The notes beneath the pieces were generated by a model. The model was not told where the DNA came from. It made no database searches and saw nothing but the letters and a program-made list of their open reading frames with translations. This document shows, in pieces, positions 8,549 through 16,921 of a stretch of 21,226 nucleotides of DNA. The stretch spans positions 1 to 21,226 of the forward strand of contig AJWJ01000418.1 of the NCBI GenBank assembly GCA_000277445.1, in the 5' to 3' direction. Each line of letters opens with the position of its first letter. The first letter of the stretch is position 1. The DNA comes from Polysphondylium violaceum. Lineage: Eukaryota > Evosea > Eumycetozoa > Dictyosteliales > Dictyosteliaceae. The position numbers were made by a program, and so were the translations under genes.

Positions 8549-8830
8549 TGTCGGGATTTACAGGAGGTGTAATGATAATACATACATATACTATTTGTAT
8601 TCCATTATCTATACATATATAGTCTTAAGCTATCTCTATCACTATGATGCTATACATCTAGAGCAGTTAATCATCAACTCCTTTATCAGTTATTCAATAC
8701 TCCAACCGAACACTTATTAACTTCTTCTGTTTGCGCATTCCTCTTGAATGCCAAACTATTTAAACTAAACTTTATATTAATAAACATTGCCAAACCTTTC
8801 TTATTTATATCTTTATCATTATTTAAGTGT
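8549..8830 (+). mobile_element. Possible LTR-like fragment downstream of tRNA-Pro
   Basis: Starts TGTCGGG 24 bases past the tRNA, matching the motif beyond copy 1. It is AT-rich, with TATATA-like and AATAAA-like signals and no coding frame. A TG start, placement next to a tRNA and its occurrence at a second tRNA are what suggest a solo or partial LTR. The matching CA end, a target duplication and internal parts are not seen. If real, it is an incomplete fossil. Confidence 0.25.
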
Positions 8831-9490
8831 ATTTATATTAAAGACGCGGCTCCATGTTTTTCAGTAGGATCAAGGACCAATGGGATTACCTACGCGGGAC
8901 AGCCCTTACTGCAAGACAAAGTGACCCCATCATTAAATCCTCTAGGAACCAGTGCATCAGAAACACCACCAAGCCCCTGTCCTTGAAAGAGATTTATAGA
9001 ATCAAACTCAACCTACCAGACCAGATTCCCTTGACTCACTTACAAATCGAACGTATATTTGACTCAGAGGTGGCAACTAGAAGGTCCATGGCCAGCCACT
9101 TTGCAACGATATCCAAAATAGCATACAACAAAGGAGGCAACACTCTCTCTAGGGCTCTTTACCCGTGCCTTACCTATTAATCACAAAAGACAAATCCAAT
9201 GCCCATATGGCTGTGGACACCATCTTAAAGAAACCTAATTGCACCCCTTTCTAGAATGCGAACTGATCCCAACACAGGTAAGAGAAAAAGCCTGCTCCTT
9301 CATCTTCCGCTTGTCAGGCACTTCTATCCCCTCCCTCCAAAACATATACCTAGACGAAAACAACGCAAGTTCGCTCTGGCAGTATGTATAATCATTCACA
9401 GACCATGGATTATTTACTCCTCCATGCTATTCGGGAGCTCCTCTCCTGATTGGGATCTCTTTATCCCTTGGTGTGTCTACAAATAGTTTA
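8831..9490 (+). mobile_element. Non-LTR retrotransposon fragment (TRE-like LINE), ORF2 C-terminal zinc-finger region
   Basis: Only the 3' part of an ORF2 is present, in at least two frames. The first frame runs to 9180 and contains IYRIKLNLPDQIPLTHLQIERIF. Another frame over about 9150-9240 reads LFTRALPINHKRQIQCPYGC then HHLKET, and continues after a stop as LHPFLECELI. This CxxxC...HxxxxC arrangement is the zinc finger found at the end of LINE reverse transcriptases. A third piece, ending WCVYK at 9486, resembles an ORF2 tail. There is no reverse transcriptase core and no poly-A tail; a poly-T tract follows. Position downstream of a tRNA gene in the same orientation fits the tRNA-targeting TRE3 elements of dictyostelids. 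The copy is 5'-truncated and inactive. Confidence 0.65.
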
Positions 9491-9619
9491 TTAATTTTTT
9501 TCTGATTTTTTTCTTTTTATTTTTTTTTTTTTTTCTATCTCCCTATGAAGCGTCCGTGTCCTCACCAATTTTTTAACACAAAAACAACTCAGATCCATAA
9601 ATTTTTAAATAGTAATTTT

Positions 9620-11131
9620 ATGAAATCATTTTTATCTATATTTAGAAACTGTTATTTGAGATCTTTAATTAGAAATCATGTGTTTAAAAATACCATCATC
9701 AATATTCCTACGTTAGAGTATTTGGATGACAACCATCAACATCTCTCTGTGTTTACCAAAGATGATAAATTAAATCATAATATCTATATTAAATACTCTC
9801 TTAAAATAAATCAAGACCCTGTTGAATTGGATCAATTTAGTAATAGTATACATAAATATCTGGTAAATGAGATCCAATTTGCTAGAGGAAAAAAAGAAGA
9901 AACACTAGATCTTGGACTCGTACATGATCAAGTTCAAAGATTAACATTGTATCTTGGTGAATGTGTAAAAAGCGTTAATGGAAAACTACCAGATTCAATT
10001 GTAGAATTGAATATTGATGAACACTATAAATTTGCTGATGGGGTTGTTTGTCCCGCACTCGATTCAATATTATCAGATTTACCAAAGAATCTCAGAGTAC
10101 TAAGACTGGCTGATGAATTTAATCTTTCAAGTAAATTTCAACTACCAGACTCTATTATTGATTTTCAATACTCTAGTACAAGGGCAAATCTAGAAAGATT
10201 AGTAATTAGTAATCCCAACAAACTACTAGAGAGTGCTTGGTTAATAGTTACTAGTAATGAAGATTTACATTGGGTACAAGATAAATATTGGATCAATAAA
10301 CTATATGTTCTTAAAAATGTAACAATCAAGATACCACCTCATGTCAGATTTATAGAATTTAACACTGATGCCATTCTTGAAAATTTGCCACTTGAATTAG
10401 AGAAGTTGCGTGTTGGCAAGTTGGCAAGTACACAAAATCAAGAACCAGTATCAAAGATTCTCAAACAATATCTTCCATATTTAAAACACCTTGAACTTGG
10501 CCAATTGGAAGAAAAGTTAGAACAAAGCACATATTCTGATTGTTTAGAGTCTCTATATATACATTTTTATGATAAAGATATAGATGTAGGTGTTCTCCCA
10601 TCAAATTTGAAAACGTTACATCTAAATAGTTTTAATCAACAACTCAAGATTTGGTCATTACCAAACAGTATTACCGATCTGGCACTAATGAGTTATAATC
10701 AACCATTGAGACCATCTACTATGCCAACTCAACTAAAAAAATTGAATTTATCAAAATTCAACAATACAATAGAAGCCAACTCATTCCCTGACTCACTCAC
10801 AAGCCTCCAACTAGATGGATATCAAGGTTCATTTGAACACGTTGGCAAGTTAAATAATCTCAATAATCTTAAAGTTGATGTTTTAAACCAATCAATAGTA
10901 GATATATTGGCAAATACCATTACAATAGGTTTCAACACTATTGCTGAGAATACTAGCTTTGCCAGAACCTCAATAACTGATCTCTGCCTATGGGATACGA
11001 CATGGGGTGATGTTAAAACCCTTCCAGATAATTTTCTCCCCCCTAACCTTGTCTATCTGGAATTAGTAAATTTTAAGATTAACTCCGATAAGATACCCCT
11101 GGGTTGTAAAGTTGTTCACAAAAATTATTAA
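9620..11131 (+). CDS. FNIP-repeat (leucine-rich-like) protein
   Basis: Single-exon gene of 503 residues from the ATG at 9620. The frame is open 25 codons further upstream to 9545, but MKSFLSIFRNCYLRSLIRNHVF matches the usual beginning of dictyostelid FNIP and ankyrin repeat proteins. FNIP-type repeats of about 22 residues, built on LPxSLxxLxLxxFNxxI, are clear at LPSNLKTLHLNSFNQQL, LPNSITDLALMSYNQPL, MPTQLKKLNLSKFNNTI and FPDSLTSLQLDGYQGSF; weaker ones precede. Such repeats likely form a solenoid for protein binding. The precise role of these very numerous proteins is unknown. No signal peptide or catalytic domain is seen. A long T tract upstream (9500-9538) is a typical promoter setting. Confidence 0.85.
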   Translation: MKSFLSIFRNCYLRSLIRNHVFKNTIINIPTLEYLDDNHQHLSVFTKDDKLNHNIYIKYSLKINQDPVELDQFSNSIHKYLVNEIQFARGKKEETLDLGLVHDQVQRLTLYLGECVKSVNGKLPDSIVELNIDEHYKFADGVVCPALDSILSDLPKNLRVLRLADEFNLSSKFQLPDSIIDFQYSSTRANLERLVISNPNKLLESAWLIVTSNEDLHWVQDKYWINKLYVLKNVTIKIPPHVRFIEFNTDAILENLPLELEKLRVGKLASTQNQEPVSKILKQYLPYLKHLELGQLEEKLEQSTYSDCLESLYIHFYDKDIDVGVLPSNLKTLHLNSFNQQLKIWSLPNSITDLALMSYNQPLRPSTMPTQLKKLNLSKFNNTIEANSFPDSLTSLQLDGYQGSFEHVGKLNNLNNLKVDVLNQSIVDILANTITIGFNTIAENTSFARTSITDLCLWDTTWGDVKTLPDNFLPPNLVYLELVNFKINSDKIPLGCKVVHKNY

Positions 11132-11509
11132 GGTAATAAAACTCTTATTCCTTTTGAAATTTTCAAAAATATCTAATGAAATGATATTTTTGTTTAACAT
11201 CAACAGTAGCCATAATAAACATCATTACCACATTTTTGCACTGCGTTGGTTAAAATGATTGATTGGGAGACAGTAGAGTTACCAGTTGGTTTGAGGGATT
11301 CGTGAAAATGGAAAGAAACAAAGAGGCCATTCAAGTAGATAGAGGTAAAAGGAACTAAATGTATACTGATTTTGGTTTGAATATTTTTCAAGTGTAGTCA
11401 ATTTTTGTTTGATGAAAAAATAAGGAAAAAACCTCTTTTTATTCTTCGAAAAATATTTTCCAAAGGAGGAGTATGAGGTATTCTTTTTATTGATCAAAAG
11501 AGAGATAAA
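11132..11509. other. Intergenic region with a possible gene tail on the minus strand
   Basis: The minus strand at 11200-11391 has a 63-codon frame with HESLKPTGNSTVSQSIILTN and a Cys-containing end VQKCGNDVYYGYC. Its composition looks coding and could be the last exon or relic of a secreted protein, but nothing upstream extends it convincingly. The remaining sequence is A/T-rich. Confidence 0.25.
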
Positions 11510-12003
11510 ATGGAGATAACATTTTCAGATTCCACCAAGCAAATAGACTCATCCCAATGTCTGAAAGAACTAACCAATATACTCCCCTATGGTGGATGTC
11601 CTTATGCTGAAATGAATGATGGTGCTTCCTATACTAAACAGATCTTTCAATTTAAAAACGATGTTGTAGATAGTATGGGTGATGGTTATGAAAGTTTTAT
11701 GCCATTCGATAAAATAGTTTGTGATTCAGTGATTGATACAGTGTACTGTAGAGTTAATATGCCTTTGGAAATGGAGCCCTTATTAAAGTGTCTTTATCAG
11801 CATCAAAAGTGTTGGGTAACTATGAATTGATGGCTATCTATAGTAAAGCATGTTAATTCATCTATCAACAAGAATCCACAACACCTGGTACCTATAGTCT
11901 CTTTGTCTCAAGTCTAACAAGTTTCGTATACAATTTGAACTCAAGCATTAAAATTTACAACAACTTTATCGTTTGTGAATTTGACACTGACAGTAACAAA
12001 TAA
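11510..12003 (+). pseudogene. Member of the unrecognised paralogous family (copy E), broken
   Basis: Starts MEITFSDSTKQ, aligned with the ITISDAS start of the intact copies but without their Asn-rich leader. YGGCPYAEMND corresponds to YGGQPDT, and SVIDTVYCRV to NIDTVYCRM. A frameshift near 11785 moves the frame to LGNYELMAIYSKAC, then a TAA at 11854-11856 interrupts, after which FIYQQE and VCEFDTDSNK continue the family pattern to the TAA at 12001. With two lesions this is a decayed gene. It shares the QQE and CEF features with copy D, so D and E may be closer to each other than to A, B and C. Confidence 0.65.
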
Positions 12004-12467
12004 AAGATGTTTCCTACCAAAATATAAAGATTTAGAAAACAAAATCGAAAAGAAAAAAACAAGGCTTATCGAGCCCCCCCCCTAATCTCTATCTTTGAAA
12101 AGAAAGGTGAGAGAGAATATGATATTTGGCCATGATATGATGAAGAGCACCCAAGTCATTGCAATAATTTAATATTCATACCATTTATTGTGATTGAATA
12201 TCCAGTAGATATGATTATCAAACTACTTTACCTTCCCAAGTCTATTACAAAGTTTGGCGGTGCATACTTGAGGAATATGTTTATTATTCTTTGTCAATAG
12301 TTGATATTCAAATGACTTATATCTTTTGTTGCTTCGATACATATACTTCATGTTTCTCTATGTACACTATTTAAATAATCAAATAAATGAAAAAAATACA
12401 CCACACTTATTTATTTTACATATGATAGACATTGTGTGTTTGTTTTTTTTTTACAATATACTCAATT
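12004..12467. other. Intergenic region with C-tract and a possible family trace
   Basis: A run of nine C lies at 12074-12082. Around 12180-12290 the plus strand reads IEYPVDMIIKLLYLPKSITKFGGAYLRNM, which can be laid over the family block ending IKISFNRPKTIGKYELLSLYTRAF. It may be a further decayed copy, but the match is weak. The end, from about 12380, is the promoter region of copy A. Confidence 0.3.
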
Positions 12468-13034
12468 ATGATAGCTAATAATAATAATATTAATGATAAT
12501 GATAATGATATTCAAATCACTATATCCGATGCCTCTGAACAAGAGTCAATTTTAACTAATCAATTGGGATGGGAATACAAACAATATATAAAGGTAATAC
12601 GTTATGGTGGACGACCAGATACTGTGTTCCCTGATGAACTATCCTATGGCCAACAAGTGGAATCATTTAAACAGTCGACCTATAGCGATATGCAGTTTTA
12701 TATAGATATGGACATTCAAAATGGCCAAGTTGTCATAGGGATCACTCCAGATGAAATTATAGCACACAACATTGACACTGTTTATTGTAGAATGTTTGCT
12801 TATGTAGAGGTTCCAGCTACCATCAAAATATCGTTTAATCGTCCAAAGACTATTGGTAAATATGAATTATTGTCATTGTATACTAGAGCTTTTCAGTATG
12901 TCTGGAGTTTTTTCCCCACAGGCAATAAATACCAAGTGTTTGGACATGCTCTCGAAGATTTAAGATACAATACTTATTCTATCATTAAAATATTTGACCA
13001 CGCTATTGCCATTCAATTTAATGTTGATAGTTAA
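12468..13034 (+). CDS. Unrecognised family, intact copy A
   Basis: 188 residues from ATG 12468. The frame is open to 12432, but the chosen ATG gives the same Asn-rich leader plus ITISDAS start as copies B and C. Layout: Asn/Asp-rich leader (1-14), IQITISDASEQES, YGGRPDT, DELSYGQQVESF, ITPDEIIAHNIDTVYCRM, then the most conserved block IKISFNRPKTIGKYELLSLY, PTGNKYQVFGHALEDL, SIIKI and the end QFNVDS. There is no signal peptide, membrane segment or recognised catalytic motif, so a cytosolic protein is likely. It lies about 460 bases after broken copy E and about 200 before copy B, all on the same strand. The function is unknown. Confidence 0.8.
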   Translation: MIANNNNINDNDNDIQITISDASEQESILTNQLGWEYKQYIKVIRYGGRPDTVFPDELSYGQQVESFKQSTYSDMQFYIDMDIQNGQVVIGITPDEIIAHNIDTVYCRMFAYVEVPATIKISFNRPKTIGKYELLSLYTRAFQYVWSFFPTGNKYQVFGHALEDLRYNTYSIIKIFDHAIAIQFNVDS

Positions 13035-13139
13035 CTCATTGTTAAATCATATATATTTTATCATCCCTTTCAACAGTTAATCCCTTCAATTATATCAATA
13101 GTATCATGAATTTATTATATCTTTCCATTCTCAGCAAAA

Positions 13140-13162
13140 AAAAATAAAAACACACAATTTTA
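13140..13162 (+). promoter_or_regulatory. Shared upstream element of copies B and C
   Basis: AAAATAAAAA followed by CACACAATTTTAAT lies about 85 bases before the ATG of copy B. A near-identical AAATAAAAATAAAAATA with CACACAATTTTGTAAT lies about 113 bases before copy C (13971-14001). It may be a promoter element or simply homology retained from the duplication. Confidence 0.35.
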
Positions 13163-13235
13163 ATATTTCCCATTTATTTAATTATTTATTTCTTTTTTTT
13201 TTTTCAATTATTCTCATTCTCTCATTCGGACAAAC

Positions 13236-13769
13236 ATGACAAATAATAATAATACTAGTGGTGATATTCAATTAACAATATATGATGCTTCTCAAGAAGA
13301 GTCAAGTTTTTTAAATGATTTATGGCATTTGGATCTCTTTAAAGAGTCACTCAGCGGTGGTGCGAAAATGAATACTCCAATCCCTGGTAAACTGTCCTAT
13401 GATGAGCAAGTAGAGTCATTTAAAATGGATACAATCGAGAATATACAGTATCAAGAATATATGGAATCAGTTGTTATCACTCCAGATGAAATTATCGCTA
13501 AAAACATAAACAGAATTTATTGTAGAATCACAGATCTTGTCCAACGCCCAACAATCATCAAAATCTCATTTAATCGTCCAAAGGACATTGGAAACTACGA
13601 GCTAATGTCATTGTATGACAGAGCCTATCATTATATTTTTGGTTTTCTTCCAACAGGCAATAAATACCAAGTGTTGCAAAATAAATCACGTGATTTAACA
13701 TATAATGGCTATGCAATCATTAAAGTATTAGATGATTCTATTGCCTGTCAATATAATTTCAAAAGTTAA
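13236..13769 (+). CDS. Unrecognised family, intact copy B
   Basis: 177 residues. A short Asn-rich leader MTNNNN is followed by IQLTIYDASQEES, KLSYDEQVESF, ITPDEIIAKNINRIYCRI, the core IKISFNRPKDIGNYELMSLY, and PTGNKYQV. Here QVLQNKS replaces the QVFGHAL of A and C, and the end is QYNFKS instead of a terminal DS. The middle SGGAKMNTPIP departs from the YGGxPDT of the other copies. It seems the most diverged of the three intact genes. There is no signal peptide or known domain. The upstream element ACACACAATTTT at about 13150 recurs before copy C. Confidence 0.8.
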   Translation: MTNNNNTSGDIQLTIYDASQEESSFLNDLWHLDLFKESLSGGAKMNTPIPGKLSYDEQVESFKMDTIENIQYQEYMESVVITPDEIIAKNINRIYCRITDLVQRPTIIKISFNRPKDIGNYELMSLYDRAYHYIFGFLPTGNKYQVLQNKSRDLTYNGYAIIKVLDDSIACQYNFKS

Positions 13770-14100
13770 CTCTGCATTTTATCTTCATAATTAGGTGTGA
13801 GGTACAAAAAAATAAAAACAACTCTCTCCTCATCCAAATTAACTAAAAACAATTGTCCGACTTTTTATCTCTATTTTATTGTAGTTGTAGATATTTAGAG
13901 TCAAACAACAATGAATTAATAATCACTTTTGTTTATGTATATTTTTCGAAAAATTAAGTGTTACAACTACAAATAAAAATAAAAATACACACAATTTTGT
14001 AATTTGAAATCATTGTGAATATTTGTTTATCTATTTCAATACGGTGATCAAAGATTTTCTTTGTTTTTATATTTCTTGTTTCAGTCTCATTTAGATAAAG
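13770..14100. other. Intergenic and promoter region between copies B and C
   Basis: A/T-rich with no coding frame. CACACAATTTT at 13988-13998, preceded by AAATAAAAA-like sequence, repeats an element found 85 bases upstream of copy B. Confidence 0.5.
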
Positions 14101-14661
14101 ATGACAACTAATACTAACAATAGTAATATTCAAATAACAATATCTGATGCCTCTGAAAAAGAATCTATTAGTTTAAATCAATTAGAATGGGATTTCAAAC
14201 AATATAGAGAGACAGTCAGTTATGGCGGACAACCTGATACTCCAATGCCTAGTGAACTATCTTATGATGAACAAGTGGAATCATTTAAAAATGCCACAAT
14301 TGAGAATATGCAGTTTTACAAAGATTTGCCTTCACCTGATGATGAACCAGTTGCTTCCACCCAGATCACTCCTGATGAAATTATTGCTAAAAATATAAAT
14401 ACAGTTTATTGTAAAATTACCTATCTTGTCCAACGCCCAATTATCATCAAAATCTCATTTAATCGTCCAAAGGACATTGGAAACTACGAGCTATTGTCAT
14501 TATATGCCAGAGCTTACCAGTATGTTTATGGTTTTTTCCCAACAGGCAATAAATACCAAGTGTTTGGACATGCATTAGATGAAATAACTTTTAATGGTTG
14601 TTCAATCATTAAAATACTAGATGATGGCTCTATTGCCTGTGAATATAGTTTTGACAGTTAA
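14101..14661 (+). CDS. Unrecognised family, intact copy C
   Basis: 186 residues. Leader MTTNTNNSN, then IQITISDASEKES, YGGQPDT, SELSYDEQVESF, a variable acidic linker SPDDEPVASTQ, ITPDEIIAKNINTVYCKI, the core IKISFNRPKDIGNYELLSLY, PTGNKYQVFGHALDEI, and the end CEYSFDS. It is closest to copy B through the core but keeps QVFGHAL like copy A. No targeting signal or known domain is seen. It converges with the Rab3GAP-like gene; only about 75 bases separate the stop codons. Confidence 0.8.
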   Translation: MTTNTNNSNIQITISDASEKESISLNQLEWDFKQYRETVSYGGQPDTPMPSELSYDEQVESFKNATIENMQFYKDLPSPDDEPVASTQITPDEIIAKNINTVYCKITYLVQRPIIIKISFNRPKDIGNYELLSLYARAYQYVYGFFPTGNKYQVFGHALDEITFNGCSIIKILDDGSIACEYSFDS

Positions 14662-14735
14662 CTTACCATTTTTTCATAAAATACCAATAAATGATAATAT
14701 CAAAAACTTATATACATTCATTTTTGTTTATTTAT

Positions 14736-16633
14736 TTAACATTGATATTGAATTTGCTGAATATTACCATTTGGATATAAAATAAAGGCATGTGATTGAC
14801 CAGCTTGGTAATTTGTACCATTACTACTATTGTTGTTGTTGTTATGGTTATTTAAATTATTATTTATAGATGAAGGAATATTTGAAGATATTAATTTACA
14901 ACCTTTACCAACCATTTTAAAATACTCTCTTGATTTATGTTTAAGTCCCCATACTTCTAAAAGACCTCTACGACCAACATAAATGGCAAGATAAGTTCTC
15001 GATTGAAAACTACTAGGCTTCTTTAATAGTTTTTTGGGTATAAAATCTTCAATATCTTCATCATTATCATTGTTGTTATTATGATTATTATTACTATCAT
15101 TATTGTTCAAACTAGTATTACTTTGATTATCATCTTCTTCCAATACATTTATAAAACCACATTGACTATCTCTATAACCTTTCCATATTTTTACAATTAA
15201 ACTATTTACAAGATCAACCAACAACACTCTACCTAGGTTATCGGTGGCGGCAGCATATCTACCACTTGGATCCAACACAATATTGGTAATCTCTCTCTTT
15301 TGATCTGTAATACACCAACGTAAAGTGAGGGGAACCGGTTTCTCTATTGTTTGTTGACTCTGTTGACTAGCGGTACTGTTGCTGCTACTGCTACTGCCAC
15401 CACTCCACCAATTCTTGGCAAAAGAGTAAACGGCTGTTGTTAGTCTTGATGTAATAGAAGATATCATGACAGAGAATGATACACCATTGTCTTCAGAGGG
15501 ATAGTAAAACGATATCATGGGATCTTTGCCCACACCCACCAACCTAATCATGGCTTGCTCGGTGGTGCTATAAGGCAATGCTCTAAAAGGTGAGCCAAGA
15601 AATGGTCCACAAAATGTAATGTCATTTACTTTTTCAACAGAGTCGGCCAATGTCCACTTACGATAAGATAGACTATTGTTGCCACTACCGCCACTATCAC
15701 CTCTCAACACTTGATTATAACAAACCTGTACAATCGTAACCAAATTAACACCAGATATATTGGCAACGATATTATCTGGATACAATATAGTCAGTTCTTG
15801 AATATGAAATCTCTGCTGATCATTGCCTTCCAATGGTGTCGTTGGTGTATTCTTTACCTTGATTTTCAATATTGGTTTATTATAAAATAGTTGAGATAAT
15901 AATAAATTGCCTTGCTATATTGTTGTTGTTGTTAATTAATATATTATCTACAACATAGATATATCTATATTCATAATATACATACCATACTAAATATACG
16001 TAAATAACCAGATGTATAACCAACAGCAGCTACGTAATGTATTTGAGGTGAACCAATAGGCACAAATGCAACCTGAGTAATTCTATCAACACCATCTTGA
16101 GTTTGATGATCCAATGTTACTACAGTTCTCCAACTATTACTGTTACTACGTTGTTGTTGTTGTTGTTGTTGTTGTTGCTGTTGTTGTTGTTGTTGTCTTT
16201 TTTGTAAAATAATTGCTAAACCAGTACCTATTGAGCCATTACCACCTCCACCAATAATCATATATTGACCATCTGATGTTATATCTACCAACATTTTATT
16301 TAACCATAATTCATCATTCACAGCAGTACTATTACTACTACTACTAGTATTACTGGTATTTGATAATGTTGGCGATATTATCTGTTGTTGTTGCTGTTGT
16401 TGTTTTCTAGATGATTTATCATGATCTTCATCTTCTGAAGCACTCTGATATTCATCATCATCATCGTCATTATCATCATTCTCGTCATCATTATTATCGT
16501 GATCATTATCATCACTATTATCTATATCTTCAGTTGTTGCAGTTGTAGTAGTTTCATTATGATTCAATACTAATCTTATTGACTCTATATCCAAAGACCC
16601 TATGGATGCCAATTTAAATACAAAATCATCCAT
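14736..16633 (-). CDS. Rab3GAP non-catalytic subunit-like protein, N-terminal domain only (2 exons)
   Basis: The model is the complement of 14736-15914 and 15986-16633, giving 608 residues; the 71-base intron is in phase 0. The N-terminal part holds a low-complexity insert (Asp/Asn/Glu-rich at about 30-65, two Gln runs), then beta-propeller-like segments: VDITSDGQYMIIGGGGNGS, TQVAFVPIG, GYTSGYLRIFSM, RWCITDQKREITNIVLDPSG with AAATDNLGRVLLVDL, and YLAIYVGRRGLLEVW, ending HAFILYPNGNIQQI. These match the Rab3GAP regulatory-subunit N-terminal family by recognition. In animals this subunit pairs with the catalytic subunit to act on Rab3 and Rab18 in membrane traffic. The animal protein is more than twice as long; here translation stops soon after the N-terminal domain. 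Confidence 0.75.
16152..16196. repeat. CAA/CAG repeat encoding polyglutamine
   Basis: Fifteen consecutive Gln codons, mostly CAA on the minus strand, within the Rab3GAP-like gene. A second, shorter Gln tract lies at about 16383-16403. Confidence 0.85.
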
Positions 16634-16921
16634 GTTATACAGATATATCTATGCGTGTGCAATGCAATTTGCAAATATGAACAAATAAAAAAAAATTTCA
16701 AAAATTCTGTGTTTGTGATTTTTTGGAAAAATGAATGATTTGGATTTGGAAAAAAAATAAAGTATTGTTGTTGTTTATTTACGATTTGTACAGTTTGGTT
16801 TAATGGAAAAAAGTAAAGGAATATTAATTAATTAATTACGTCGACGATCATCAAAATTGAGACCAAATTAAAAGAGTTGATATGTATGTTGCAAAATGTT
16901 TGTGATTGTGACAACTTGTTT
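16634..16921. other. Intergenic region
   Basis: Short A/T-rich spacer holding the promoter of the Rab3GAP-like gene and the 3' end of the coiled-coil/zinc-ribbon gene. No further gene seen. Confidence 0.5.

Noticed and set aside
8526-8600. External B box downstream of the tRNA, as known for Dictyostelium tRNA genes
   Set aside because: The shared TGTCGGG motif does not resemble the GGTTCGANTCC B-box pattern on either strand.
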